Origin: an uncultured Lachnospiraceae bacterium
Lineage (GTDB): Bacteria; Bacillota; Clostridia; Lachnospirales; Lachnospiraceae
Direction of reading: 5' to 3'
Assembly (NCBI GenBank): GCA_910587155.1
Contig: CAJULA010000013.1
Location: 1-64,000, forward strand
Length of the DNA: 64,000 bases
The notes under the pieces are model-generated. The model was not told where the DNA came from and made no database searches. It saw nothing but the letters and a program-made list of their open reading frames with translations. Every line of letters begins with the position of its first letter. Positions within the stretch are counted from its first letter, which is position 1. Positions 40,411 to 49,037 of the stretch are shown piece after piece. The position numbers were made by a program, and so were the translations under genes.

Positions 40411-41694
40411 ATGAGAAAAAGAACATGCACTGGGACCGCGGCCATCCTCCTGTCCGCAATGCTGACCGGCTGTGCGGGGACAGGGCAGAACATCGGAGCC
40501 GATGATGCAGATTCACAAAATAAAAAAGAGCCATCATTTGCAGAACAGCTTATGGCCGATTCGGGGGATGTGGATCTGGTTGTCTGGGGCGCCGAGGAGG
40601 ATCAGGAGATGCTGCAGCAGATTGTGACGGAATTTCAGGAGGCTTATAAGGGAAAGGCCACGTTTCATATCACCTGCGAGGTACAGAGCGAATCCGGGTG
40701 TAAGGATGCACTGATGAGCGGACTGGAAGAAGGCGCCGATCTGTTTGCCTTCGCAGACGACCAGTTAAACACGCTGGTAGCGGCCGGCGCACTACAGCCC
40801 ATAGAAAATCAGAAGCAGGTTCGTGACGAAAATCTGGAAGGGGCAGTAGAGGCGGCCTCCATCGGCGATACATTGTATGCCCGGCCGCTGACAGCCGACA
40901 ACGGCTATTTTCTCTATTATGACAGCCGATACATAACCCGGGAAGACGCCGCTTCGCTGGACCGGATCCTGGAAATCGCAGCCGCTGACAATAAAAAATT
41001 TGCCATGGACTGGTCTTCCGGCTGGTATGTCTATTCCTTTTTCGGCAATACCGGTATGGAGGTCGGGCTCAATGAGGACGGCATTACCAATTACTGCACG
41101 TGGAATCAGGAGGGCACGACTGTCAGCGGCACTGATGTCGCACAGGCCATGCTGGATATTGCCGCCAGTCCGGGCTTTTTCAATACCGATGATGCCGGTT
41201 TTCTGGATGGCGTCAGAGACGGCTCCGTAATCGCCGGTGTCAGCGGCGTCTGGAACGCCGTCGCCGTGGAAGAAGCCTGGGGAGACGGCTATGCCGCCGC
41301 CAGACTGCCCTGCTATACATGCGCCGGAGAGCAGATTCAGATGGCTTCTTTTTCCGGTTATAAAATGATCGGTGTCAATGCCTACTCGGATCACCATGCA
41401 TGGGCCAGCCTTCTGGCACAATGGATTACCAACGAAGAAAATCAGGCCCTGCGCTTTCGGCTGCGCGCACAGGGGCCAGCCAACCGCAAAGCCGCCCGGT
41501 CGGCCGCCGTGCAGGATTCCCCGGCCATTGCCGCGCTGCTCGCCCAGTCGCAATACGCCTGTCTCCAGAGAATCGGCGGAAATTACTGGGATCCGGTTAC
41601 GGATTTTGCAATGACCATGGCAGAGGGCAATCCGGATGGAAAAAATCTGCAGGAGCTGTTGGATGAAATGGCAGACGGCATCATGGCGCCTTGA
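40411..41694 (+). CDS. Extracellular solute-binding lipoprotein (family 1), chemoreceptor partner
   Basis: 427 residues from ATG 40411 (AGGGAG upstream). Lipobox AMLTGC with lipidated Cys. The mature protein is MalE-like: VDLVVWGAEEDQEMLQQIV, the hinge GADLFAFADDQLNTLVAAGALQ and DWSSGWYVYSFF. Likely ligand maltodextrin-like or another oligosaccharide. There is no ABC permease or ATPase gene nearby; the next gene, 23 bases downstream, is a methyl-accepting chemotaxis protein. Several Clostridia use binding proteins in chemotaxis, but an operon of exactly these two genes points to a signalling rather than an uptake role. Confidence 0.85.
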   Translation: MRKRTCTGTAAILLSAMLTGCAGTGQNIGADDADSQNKKEPSFAEQLMADSGDVDLVVWGAEEDQEMLQQIVTEFQEAYKGKATFHITCEVQSESGCKDALMSGLEEGADLFAFADDQLNTLVAAGALQPIENQKQVRDENLEGAVEAASIGDTLYARPLTADNGYFLYYDSRYITREDAASLDRILEIAAADNKKFAMDWSSGWYVYSFFGNTGMEVGLNEDGITNYCTWNQEGTTVSGTDVAQAMLDIAASPGFFNTDDAGFLDGVRDGSVIAGVSGVWNAVAVEEAWGDGYAAARLPCYTCAGEQIQMASFSGYKMIGVNAYSDHHAWASLLAQWITNEENQALRFRLRAQGPANRKAARSAAVQDSPAIAALLAQSQYACLQRIGGNYWDPVTDFAMTMAEGNPDGKNLQELLDEMADGIMAP

Positions 41695-41717
41695 CGAAAC
41701 ACATAAGGAGAAACAAC

Positions 41718-43304
41718 ATGACAAATAAACTCGGCCTGAAATACTCTCTGATACTGCCTATCGTCCTGCTTGGAATCGTGGCACTGATTTCCAACATCCT
41801 GGCAGTTACCAATATCAGAAATGTCAATATCAGCGCGTCCAATATCGCAGACAATTACATGACCGGCAAGACGCGGCTGGCAGAAATCCACCAGTCTGCC
41901 ATGGACATTCACAAAATGGCACTTTCCCATATTGTAGCCACGGATTATCAGACAATGATCACCCTTGTCGGACAGATCAAGGAAGAAGAAAAAGCCCTTG
42001 ACGAAATGCTGGCAGACTATGCGGATTACGTCACACCCCAAGACAGCGCTGTTTATGAAGCACTCTGCTCTGACTATGAAGCATTTAAGCATGCCCTGGT
42101 AGAGCTGGTGTGTGCCAGCGCAGGCAGTAAAACTCAGGATGCCTATGCCTGCGCCAATGGTGATGTGGCTGCTTTCGGCAATGCAATGGAAAAGGGGATA
42201 AACAGTCTCAACACCTCCATCAACGAACAGACTGACGAAGCGAGAGCGCAGCTCTCCTCCGTCTACAAAAGTTCCATGGTCACCAACAGCTTATCCACCC
42301 TGCTCTGCATCCTGCTGGTCTTTGCCGCTATCTCCGTCATACTGCGGCATGTGGTAAAACCGCTGAAAAGCATACTGCATGCCATCAGCAAAAGTTCCGA
42401 TCACATCGACGTGCTTGTAAGCGAGGTTCTCAAACGAACCAGGACTTCCGGTGAAAGCGCCGCGGATCTGTCTGCGCTGGCATTGGAACTGACCGCTTCC
42501 ATGCAGGGCGTATCAGACAATGCCGCCCATATCAGCCACAGCGCTTCAGACATCCGGGAAGACGTAAATGATATGGCCGGGGAATGCAGCGCCATCACTT
42601 CCTACTCCACCTCCATGCGCACGCGGGCAGATGCCATGGAATCTTCCGCCCGGCTCAGCATGGAAGCCACCGATCAGAAGACGGCGGACATTCTGACCGT
42701 GCTGGAAGAAGCCATCCGCCAGAGTAAAAGCGTCAACCAGATCAACAGCCTCACAGACGATATCCTGGGAATTTCTTCCCAGACTACCCTGATCGCCCTG
42801 AACGCCTCCCTGGAAGCGGCAAGAGCCGGAGAGGCCGGCAGAGGCTTTGCGATGGTGGCAAGAGAAGTACGGCAGCTGGCGGATTCCAGCAGCAAAACTG
42901 CCGCCCGGATACAGGAAATCAACAAGGTAATCACCCAGGCAGTCACGCATCTTGCGGAAAATGCCCAGAATCTGATTGATTATCTGAATAAGTCCATTCT
43001 GACCCAATTCCAGACCTTTGTGGATTCCGGCAGACAATACCGGGAAGATGCCATGTATATCGAACAGGCTATGGATAAATTTAACAGCAGGACAGACCGC
43101 CTGAAAGGTTCCATGGAGGAGATCGTAGATGCCATCCACAGGATCACAAACGCCATTGACGACAGCGCCTCCGGCATCGCGGGCGTGGCCCATAGCACCC
43201 AGAGCCTGGTATCGGATATGGAAGATATCACCGGGCGTATGGATACCAATCAGGAGATCGTCAGTCGGCTGAAGCAGGAAACAAAAGCATTTAATCATCT
43301 ATAG
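41718..43304 (+). CDS. Methyl-accepting chemotaxis protein
   Basis: 528 residues from ATG 41718 (AAGGAG 8 bases upstream). Transmembrane helix 1 (SLILPIVLLGIVALISNIL), a four-helix-bundle extracellular domain of about 160 residues (residues 35-190), helix 2 (STLLCILLVFAAISVIL), a HAMP-like linker, and the signalling domain with the hairpin tip ILGISSQTTLIALNASLEAARAGEAGRGFAMVAREVR. The HAMP is short. Cotranscribed with a MalE-like lipoprotein that could present its ligand to the sensor. Followed by a terminator at 43323-43366. Confidence 0.93.
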   Translation: MTNKLGLKYSLILPIVLLGIVALISNILAVTNIRNVNISASNIADNYMTGKTRLAEIHQSAMDIHKMALSHIVATDYQTMITLVGQIKEEEKALDEMLADYADYVTPQDSAVYEALCSDYEAFKHALVELVCASAGSKTQDAYACANGDVAAFGNAMEKGINSLNTSINEQTDEARAQLSSVYKSSMVTNSLSTLLCILLVFAAISVILRHVVKPLKSILHAISKSSDHIDVLVSEVLKRTRTSGESAADLSALALELTASMQGVSDNAAHISHSASDIREDVNDMAGECSAITSYSTSMRTRADAMESSARLSMEATDQKTADILTVLEEAIRQSKSVNQINSLTDDILGISSQTTLIALNASLEAARAGEAGRGFAMVAREVRQLADSSSKTAARIQEINKVITQAVTHLAENAQNLIDYLNKSILTQFQTFVDSGRQYREDAMYIEQAMDKFNSRTDRLKGSMEEIVDAIHRITNAIDDSASGIAGVAHSTQSLVSDMEDITGRMDTNQEIVSRLKQETKAFNHL

Positions 43305-43322
43305 AAGAACAATGAACCGGCA

Positions 43323-43366
43323 AAAGCGCCGCCTGTCTCCTTTCGTCAGGACACAGGCGGCGCTTT
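43323..43366. terminator. Bidirectional hairpin between the chemoreceptor and luxR-like genes
   Basis: AAAGCGCCGCCTGT (43323-43336) pairs with ACAGGCGGCGCTTT (43353-43366). It overlaps the last codons of the converging luxR-like gene. Confidence 0.75.
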
Positions 43367-43999
43367 CTGTATTGCTTCGCGCAGTTTCTCTCTTTTACTG
43401 ATTCCGGTTTTTTCAAATATATTGGACAGGTGCTTTTTTACCGTCGTCTCAGAAATAAACAGTTCCTGTCCGATTTCCCGATTGGAACGGCCCTGACATA
43501 CAAGCAGGGCAATCTGCGCTTCCCGCTTTGTCAGGCCGGCGGCAAGACAGTCCGCAGTGGTTATTTCTCCGACATTTCCGGCAATGTCCGTATCGCCCGC
43601 ACTCCCCTTGCCCGCATCCTCTTCCTCCGTCTCCGCATCTGCATTTGCCTCCTCCCGCTCCAGTATCATCCTGAGGCAAAAGGCATAGAGCATGGGTCGA
43701 AAACACATCGCAAGGTCCGGCAAAAGCCCTTCGTATGCGCACTCATCAGACAGACGGATAAACACCAGCAAAAATACCTGTATCAGACCCGCATCAATGG
43801 ACCGGATTCCCAAAAGCGTAAAAAATTCTTCCGTTTTCATCCCTTTCCGGCAAAAGGGCAATGTCAGCAGAAATGCTCCGGCCAGCAGTGCCAGAAAACT
43901 TCTGGTGTCAAAAAGGCGGCCGATTTCAAATTCTGTCACAAAGGAGAGGAGAAGAAGATACAGTAGCAGATAAACCACTGCCTGCCATCTTTTTTTCAT
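43346..43999 (-). CDS. Membrane-anchored LuxR-type transcriptional regulator
   Basis: A 217-residue protein with three or four hydrophobic segments in residues 5-110 (VVYLLLYLLLLSF, FLALLAGAFLLTLPF, LIQVFLLVFIRL), an acidic linker, and a C-terminal LuxR/GerE helix-turn-helix (GLTKREAQIALLVCQGRSN, then LFISETTVKKHLSNIFEKTG). It would be a one-component regulator working from the membrane. Its start lies 16 bases after the stop of a MotA-like gene, so they form one operon. Confidence 0.82.
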   Translation of the reverse strand: MKKRWQAVVYLLLYLLLLSFVTEFEIGRLFDTRSFLALLAGAFLLTLPFCRKGMKTEEFFTLLGIRSIDAGLIQVFLLVFIRLSDECAYEGLLPDLAMCFRPMLYAFCLRMILEREEANADAETEEEDAGKGSAGDTDIAGNVGEITTADCLAAGLTKREAQIALLVCQGRSNREIGQELFISETTVKKHLSNIFEKTGISKREKLREAIQKAPPVS

Positions 44000-44015
44000 A
44001 TACAGCCTCCCCTGT

Positions 44016-44480
44016 TTACGTTGTACTATCGCTCAGCCTCACCCGCAGTCGTGCCTCCAGCGGCAGCAGGATCAGTACCACTGCCAGACCATACAGCAGC
44101 ACCAGCATCCCCACTGCCAGCATAGGACCCAGTTTCTCAGGTGTATCCAGCTGCACCATAATCAGGACACACGTAAACAGAAAAGAAAAGACACCGCCGG
44201 TCAGCATTGTTTTGATGGCAAGCCGCACCGCTTCGATGGCACGCCGCAGCTCTCCCTCCGATACCGCGCTCTCTTTTTCCCGCCCCATTCTGACAACAAG
44301 CCGGAAGGCATTGTTAAAATCCTTCAAAAGCCCTGCACTGAGCAGTATGGTGCTGCCGAACAGCAGCATGACAAGAGCACTGGGAAAGTCCAGAAAATAG
44401 ACCAGTCCCCCGCCTCCCGTACTGAGCATCATCATAAAGGCTGAAATAAGCACTACCCCTAAAAAAGAAAGAAAATACAT
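44016..44480 (-). CDS. MotA-like small membrane protein
   Basis: A 154-residue protein with four hydrophobic helices. The segment LVYFLDFPSALVMLLFGSTILL recalls the N-terminal region of MotA (IDLPSLIIVLGG), and ELRRAIEAVRLAIKTMLTGGVF recalls the cytoplasmic loop; the full motor region (power-stroke loop of MotA) is missing, so it is about half the usual length. Co-located with a membrane-bound LuxR-type regulator; I suggest the pair forms an ion-sensing or motor-derived signalling module. No MotB is visible. Flagellar motor function is unlikely. Confidence 0.55.
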   Translation of the reverse strand: MYFLSFLGVVLISAFMMMLSTGGGGLVYFLDFPSALVMLLFGSTILLSAGLLKDFNNAFRLVVRMGREKESAVSEGELRRAIEAVRLAIKTMLTGGVFSFLFTCVLIMVQLDTPEKLGPMLAVGMLVLLYGLAVVLILLPLEARLRVRLSDSTT

Positions 44481-44662
44481 ATGGTTACCTCCTGTCCCGT
44501 TTTCGTCTTCTCTCCCTTTGTTGTGGCCGGAAGAGATTCCGCTGTCTGTTTGTAAAGTTCCGGTGTTATCGTATCATCTGTATACGGAAATTGCCATACA
44601 CCCCGGGAAGTATTTTAAGTAGTATCTCTCTTTTTCCGGCTATTAGCAGCCTTTTTGCCTTC

Positions 44663-45988
44663 TTACCATCCAACAGAAAACCATCCGCCCTCATAATTCC
44701 CCACATACGCTGTCCACTCGGAATACCGGGCCGAAAATTCTTTTTCCCAACCGTCAGAAAAATCACAACTGTCTATCAGATCACCTCCATGATATGTTTT
44801 GATGATAACACTCTTATCCTCCTGCGAGTTGTCCCGGATCAGTTCCAGTCTTTTTGTCTCCTCATACTGCCCGTCCATAAACTCATAAAGATAAACCAGA
44901 TATCTGTCCTCCTTATCACTGCACCAGAATTCAACGATTCTTTGCCGGTCCCATTCCAGAAAAGACACAAATTCAGGAAAAGAGTCCATAAAAGAAAAGC
45001 TTTTCGTCGCCCCGTTCCAGACAATCCCTATATAATGCTCCCTCTTCCTGCCGGTTTTATGGTTTGTCCCAAGACGAAGCAGCAAATCTTTCCTGCCGTC
45101 AAAATTAATATCTTCTGCCATAAGCTCAAAATCATATGGCAAATCGGCCCATTTATTCTGCTCATCCGCGATCGGGATTGACAGATATTGCAGGTCCTGC
45201 TCCTGCCGTTTCATTTCCTCCTGCGGATATTCCTCAACTGACAGACTGATAAAAAAGCCATCCCTTTCCCCGTCTTTCTCCCATAATTTCCAAATCGCTT
45301 TCATGAGAGCTTCCAGAGGGCCGGTCCCTACGTCCAGCCCGCGCAGGATGATCCTGAGTCCGCCGCACAAAGACTGATCCAGCACCTTACAATATTCCTT
45401 TATATCCGCCGCACTGCCGAGAGAGATTTGTATAATTGATTCTTCCGTTGCTGTATTCTTAACTTTCACATCTCTGATCACCGCCAGACTGTCAGCAGTG
45501 ATGAAACTATCCTCTCCCTTTACAGCAAACGCCCCTGTAATACAATGGCCGCAGCCATCCAGACTTCCATGAAACGGCATGTCTCCACTGCCCAGCATCA
45601 TCCAGTCCGATGCCTCAATGTCTGCTGCCAGCTGATAAGACGCAAACCCGGCAGGAACGCCTCTGTCAATTGCTTCCCCGTTTCTCACCAGCCTGCAGAC
45701 CTCTTCCAGCTCACTGGGATATCTGATCAGATAGATACGTTCCAGGGAATTCCCCGCCTCGAGCATCTGCTCTTTCTTTTCCATCCTGCTTTTATAAAAG
45801 TCACGATAAAGCTGACATAGAAGCAGCTTCTCCCGGCTGTTTTGCAGCTCTCCCCGCAGCCTCCTCGCCTCTTTACAATAATCTATATCATATTGTCCCG
45901 GCCGTATATAAACAGGTGTCCTCTCATTTCCCCGATACAACAATACAAGCAAGGCGAGCACCAGCACTGCCTCCGCGTATTTTTTCAT
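44663..45988 (-). CDS. Exported protein of unknown function with an FG-GAP-like Ca-binding motif
   Basis: 441 residues from ATG 45988 (GAGGGGATAAGAGGG upstream). N-terminal membrane anchor YAEAVLVLALLVLLY. The rest is soluble and exported: residues 100-190 have a beta-helix-like GLDGCGHCITGAF-like segment (SLDGCGHCITGAFAV), and residues 290-320 have DINFDGRKDLLLRLG, a DxDxDG motif of the type found in VCBS/FG-GAP repeats. I do not recognise the family. No close neighbours of a clear pathway; the small OadB-motif gene lies upstream. Confidence 0.6.
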   Translation of the reverse strand: MKKYAEAVLVLALLVLLYRGNERTPVYIRPGQYDIDYCKEARRLRGELQNSREKLLLCQLYRDFYKSRMEKKEQMLEAGNSLERIYLIRYPSELEEVCRLVRNGEAIDRGVPAGFASYQLAADIEASDWMMLGSGDMPFHGSLDGCGHCITGAFAVKGEDSFITADSLAVIRDVKVKNTATEESIIQISLGSAADIKEYCKVLDQSLCGGLRIILRGLDVGTGPLEALMKAIWKLWEKDGERDGFFISLSVEEYPQEEMKRQEQDLQYLSIPIADEQNKWADLPYDFELMAEDINFDGRKDLLLRLGTNHKTGRKREHYIGIVWNGATKSFSFMDSFPEFVSFLEWDRQRIVEFWCSDKEDRYLVYLYEFMDGQYEETKRLELIRDNSQEDKSVIIKTYHGGDLIDSCDFSDGWEKEFSARYSEWTAYVGNYEGGWFSVGW

Positions 45989-46050
45989 CCCTCTTATCCC
46001 CTCATCCCGCAGGATCATCGCCTACGGCAGTCTCTTGTTCTCTATGAGCT

Positions 46051-46317
46051 TTACTCCCCTTTCCCCTTCTTGTGCCGGCTCCATACAAACAGTACTGCCA
46101 GCAGAATCAGCACAGCCAGTCCGCCCGCCGCAAATCCCAGATGATGCGTGGAAGGCAGCTTTCCTGCCAGAAAAACCGATGTCGGCCCATCGCTTCCGCC
46201 AATAATGGATACGGATACGGCAGCCTTATGCCCCCATCTGTGAAAATGTATCCCCAGCCCGCCTGCCAGAGCTGCCGCGCCGAGAACAAGCCAAACGATA
46301 CCTGTACTTTTTTTCAT
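46051..46317 (-). CDS. Small membrane protein with Na+-decarboxylase beta-type motif
   Basis: 88 residues from ATG 46317 (GGAGGG in front). Two hydrophobic helices (GIVWLVLGAAALAGGLGIHF and LGFAAGGLAVLILLAVLFVW) frame SVSIIGGSDGPTSVFLAGK, a segment close to the conserved loop of oxaloacetate decarboxylase/glutaconyl-CoA decarboxylase beta subunits. Small proteins with only this loop are common in Lachnospiraceae; the role is not established. It is the last gene after the ECF sigma/ABC exporter operon (gap of 140 bases). Confidence 0.7.
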   Translation of the reverse strand: MKKSTGIVWLVLGAAALAGGLGIHFHRWGHKAAVSVSIIGGSDGPTSVFLAGKLPSTHHLGFAAGGLAVLILLAVLFVWSRHKKGKGE

Positions 46318-46457
46318 AATAACAGTCCCTCCTTTGTCGGGATAAAGTTTACTACAAGTACGCCAAAAGTACAAGTAATGCCTGCCTGAAACAGGTAAAA
46401 CATCACAAATATGACAGGTTACTATCAAAAATTTGCATCTTGCCCGGCCGACTGCTT

Positions 46458-48296
46458 TCACCCTTCTCTGCTGCCAAGCAGTACCAGCGGCTCCCGGCTC
46501 AGATTTTTCCTGCTCTCTGCCAGTGCACATCCCGCCGCCAGAACAAATGTCCCCAGCCCGCTCAGTGCACACACTTTCCAGTCGCCGGAGATTATGTAGC
46601 TTACTTCCGCCTGCTCTCCCGTCGTCAGCATACCATTGCTGTATCTTCTGTCGAAGCGTTCCACCTTTGTAATCTGCTCCGCTGCTTGTGACATACCGAA
46701 ATAACCGGCCACACTTCCCGCCAGAATCCCCAAAAGACTGAGCAGAAGAATACCCGAGAGAAGCGACCAGAGGCACTGTCTTTTACTCATCCCAAGGGAG
46801 CGTTCAATGGCTGTCCGCATTGTCTGTCTGGCAATAAAAAGGTGGCAAAAGAAAATCAGAATCCCCAGCACACTGACAATACCGGCACCAAGCAATACGA
46901 GCGCCATTTTTTCCATCTGTTTCAGCCCGTCCTCCAACTGCGAGTACCCTCTGTCATAAAACACAATTTCCAGCCCGTCCACACCCTGTTTTTCCCAAAG
47001 GGCAAGCCAGTCTTCCACACTGCCGTTGGGAATTTCAAAAGAGGTGGTATATCCCTGCATAGGGCCAAAGGAGGCAATGTGATCTGCCCTGCTCTTTTCT
47101 ATGGATGAAGCGGGAATGATGACTTCATTATCCGTCAGCCTGTAATTGCGGCTCTTATTGCTTCCGCCGGGCAACGTGTCATAAATGCCACAGATTTCCC
47201 AATAAGCATCTTCAAAGACAGCATACGCCTCACCAAAAGCTGTCAGTGTACCTTCCCGGCCCCGGCCTGCGGCGTCCGCATAATTTGCATAGCGCAGCTG
47301 CAGATGGAGCATATCTCCCACCTGCAGTTCATTGCGCACGGCAAAACGCCTGGGAATCATGCATACCTTATTCCCCTCCGAATAATCCTCCTGCGTGAAT
47401 CCGCGGCCCTGCGACGCATAAATTTCCTGATCGTAAAAAGGCATGACCAGATCCGTATTGTCGGTGACCAACACCGGCAACGACCGGAGCCGCATTTGGT
47501 ATTCCCGCACCAGTTCCAGCCAGGCTCTCCCTTTTTCCGTCTGATAAAAGCCCGGCGTCACCTCTTCCACATACCTTCCGGTAAGGCCCTCTGTAAGCGG
47601 CGGCATTTTTCTGCCATCTTCCATCGCCTGGGTGGTGGCAGGCCCCTCATAGGGAACATATTCAAACGGCCCGGTCCGGATCGGCCATCCATGAGGGAAC
47701 TCATCAATAAGACACATAAGATAAGTGCGGTCCGCATACATCATCTTTGGCTCTGCATTGTAATGATCACAGTAAAAAATATACGGAGCGTTTTCCGGAT
47801 AAAAGGTATACAGAATCTTCTCCACTTTCATTTTGAGAGGGCCCGCCGGAATCCCATCCTCCACAGGCGAGGCTTCCACAATCATGATATTGGCAATGCC
47901 TTCATTTTCGTCCAACAGCAGATATTCCGGCACATAAGCGGAATACCAGGCCCGCTGTTCCGGCCCGCTTATATATCCCGCGCCTTCAAACTCCAATACG
48001 GAAAGCGGGATGAGCTTCCCATACTCCCTGCGGTGTTGCGTATGATATGTCCCCGTCTCCGCATTCCATATCCTCTCATCGACCATACACTGTGGTTTCT
48101 GTTCCACAGTACCGATGGTCTGAAAGATACTTTCAAAATATGCCCTGTTCTCCCCACACAATTTCCAGAGGCCCCCGCCTGCAGCCAACAGCGCCGAAGC
48201 CATGATAAGCAGCAGAAAAAAGAAAAAAGTGCGAAGCGGTGTACGGCGCAGCCTGCGCAGACTGTTTTGTAATATCGTAATATTCTGACGTTTCAT
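46458..48296 (-). CDS. ABC transporter permease (FtsX/MacB type), large subunit
   Basis: 612 residues from ATG 48296 (AAAGGG upstream). One transmembrane helix near the N-terminus (FFFFLLLIMASALLAAGGG), an extracellular domain of about 420 residues, and three helices at the C-terminus around residues 470-595 (FtsX domain: MEKMALVLLGAGIVSVLGIL with RTAIERSLGMSKRQCLWSLL, the cytoplasmic coupling stretch). Forms a heterodimer with the permease at 49038 and the ATPase at 48345. Such transporters act as mechanotransducers that move lipoproteins or peptides rather than importing solutes. Confidence 0.85.
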   Translation of the reverse strand: MKRQNITILQNSLRRLRRTPLRTFFFFLLLIMASALLAAGGGLWKLCGENRAYFESIFQTIGTVEQKPQCMVDERIWNAETGTYHTQHRREYGKLIPLSVLEFEGAGYISGPEQRAWYSAYVPEYLLLDENEGIANIMIVEASPVEDGIPAGPLKMKVEKILYTFYPENAPYIFYCDHYNAEPKMMYADRTYLMCLIDEFPHGWPIRTGPFEYVPYEGPATTQAMEDGRKMPPLTEGLTGRYVEEVTPGFYQTEKGRAWLELVREYQMRLRSLPVLVTDNTDLVMPFYDQEIYASQGRGFTQEDYSEGNKVCMIPRRFAVRNELQVGDMLHLQLRYANYADAAGRGREGTLTAFGEAYAVFEDAYWEICGIYDTLPGGSNKSRNYRLTDNEVIIPASSIEKSRADHIASFGPMQGYTTSFEIPNGSVEDWLALWEKQGVDGLEIVFYDRGYSQLEDGLKQMEKMALVLLGAGIVSVLGILIFFCHLFIARQTMRTAIERSLGMSKRQCLWSLLSGILLLSLLGILAGSVAGYFGMSQAAEQITKVERFDRRYSNGMLTTGEQAEVSYIISGDWKVCALSGLGTFVLAAGCALAESRKNLSREPLVLLGSREG

Positions 48297-48344
48297 CTTA
48301 TCCCTTTCATGCTGTGACACATCTATGGCATTGTGCTCACACTG

Positions 48345-49016
48345 TTACCAATTCGTTTCCAGATATCCGTCGTGCATACGGTAAATCCGATCCGCTTCCC
48401 CGGCCACCGCCGGGTTATGTGTAATGACGATAACGGTAAGTCCGTCCTGACGGGCACACTGCTTCAGTATATCCACGATATGCCTCTCATTCCCGCTGTC
48501 CAGATTGCCGGTCGGTTCATCCGCCAGAAGAATCTTCCCGCCTGCAGCCAGCCCACGGGCAATTGCCACACGTTGTTGTTCTCCGCCGCTCATCATTTCA
48601 GGAAACTGACAGAAGGTTTTTTCCGGCAGCCCGACCCGCAAAATCAGTTCTTTGGCACGACTGCAGGCCGTTTTGGTTGACATACCCTGCAGCTGCATGG
48701 GAACCATCACATTTTCCAGTGCGGTCAACAATGGAAACAGGTGAAATGCCTGATAAATTACCGATACCATATCCCGGCGGTACAGATCGCGGTCCTTTTG
48801 GCGCAGACTTTTCCCTTCTATGTAAATATCCCCTGACACAGGCACATCCAGCCCCGCCAGCAGGGAAAGAAAGGTACTCTTCCCGCTTCCTGACTCCCCC
48901 ACCACAGCATACATCCGGGCCGCATCAAAGGCGCAGCTCACCCCTTTTAACGCCTCTATTGTCTGATATTTCGTCCGATAGCTGTAACTTACATTCTCTA
49001 CTCGTATTCTTTCCAT
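48345..49016 (-). CDS. ABC transporter ATP-binding protein (LolD/MacB type)
   Basis: A 223-residue ATPase. Walker A GESGSGKSTFLSLLAGL, signature MSGGEQQRVAIARGLA, Walker B KILLADEPTGNLDSGNE and switch His in VITHNPAVAGEAD are complete. This is the standard size for the MacB/LolD/BceA group. Flanked on both sides by FtsX-type permeases. Confidence 0.95.
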   Translation of the reverse strand: MERIRVENVSYSYRTKYQTIEALKGVSCAFDAARMYAVVGESGSGKSTFLSLLAGLDVPVSGDIYIEGKSLRQKDRDLYRRDMVSVIYQAFHLFPLLTALENVMVPMQLQGMSTKTACSRAKELILRVGLPEKTFCQFPEMMSGGEQQRVAIARGLAAGGKILLADEPTGNLDSGNERHIVDILKQCARQDGLTVIVITHNPAVAGEADRIYRMHDGYLETNW

Positions 49017-49037
49017 TTTAAGTCCCTCTCCTGTGCC

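Noticed and set aside
46318..46776. N-terminal extension of the OadB-motif protein
   Set aside because: The extension is antisense-like over the ABC permease end; a good ribosome binding site starts the short form.
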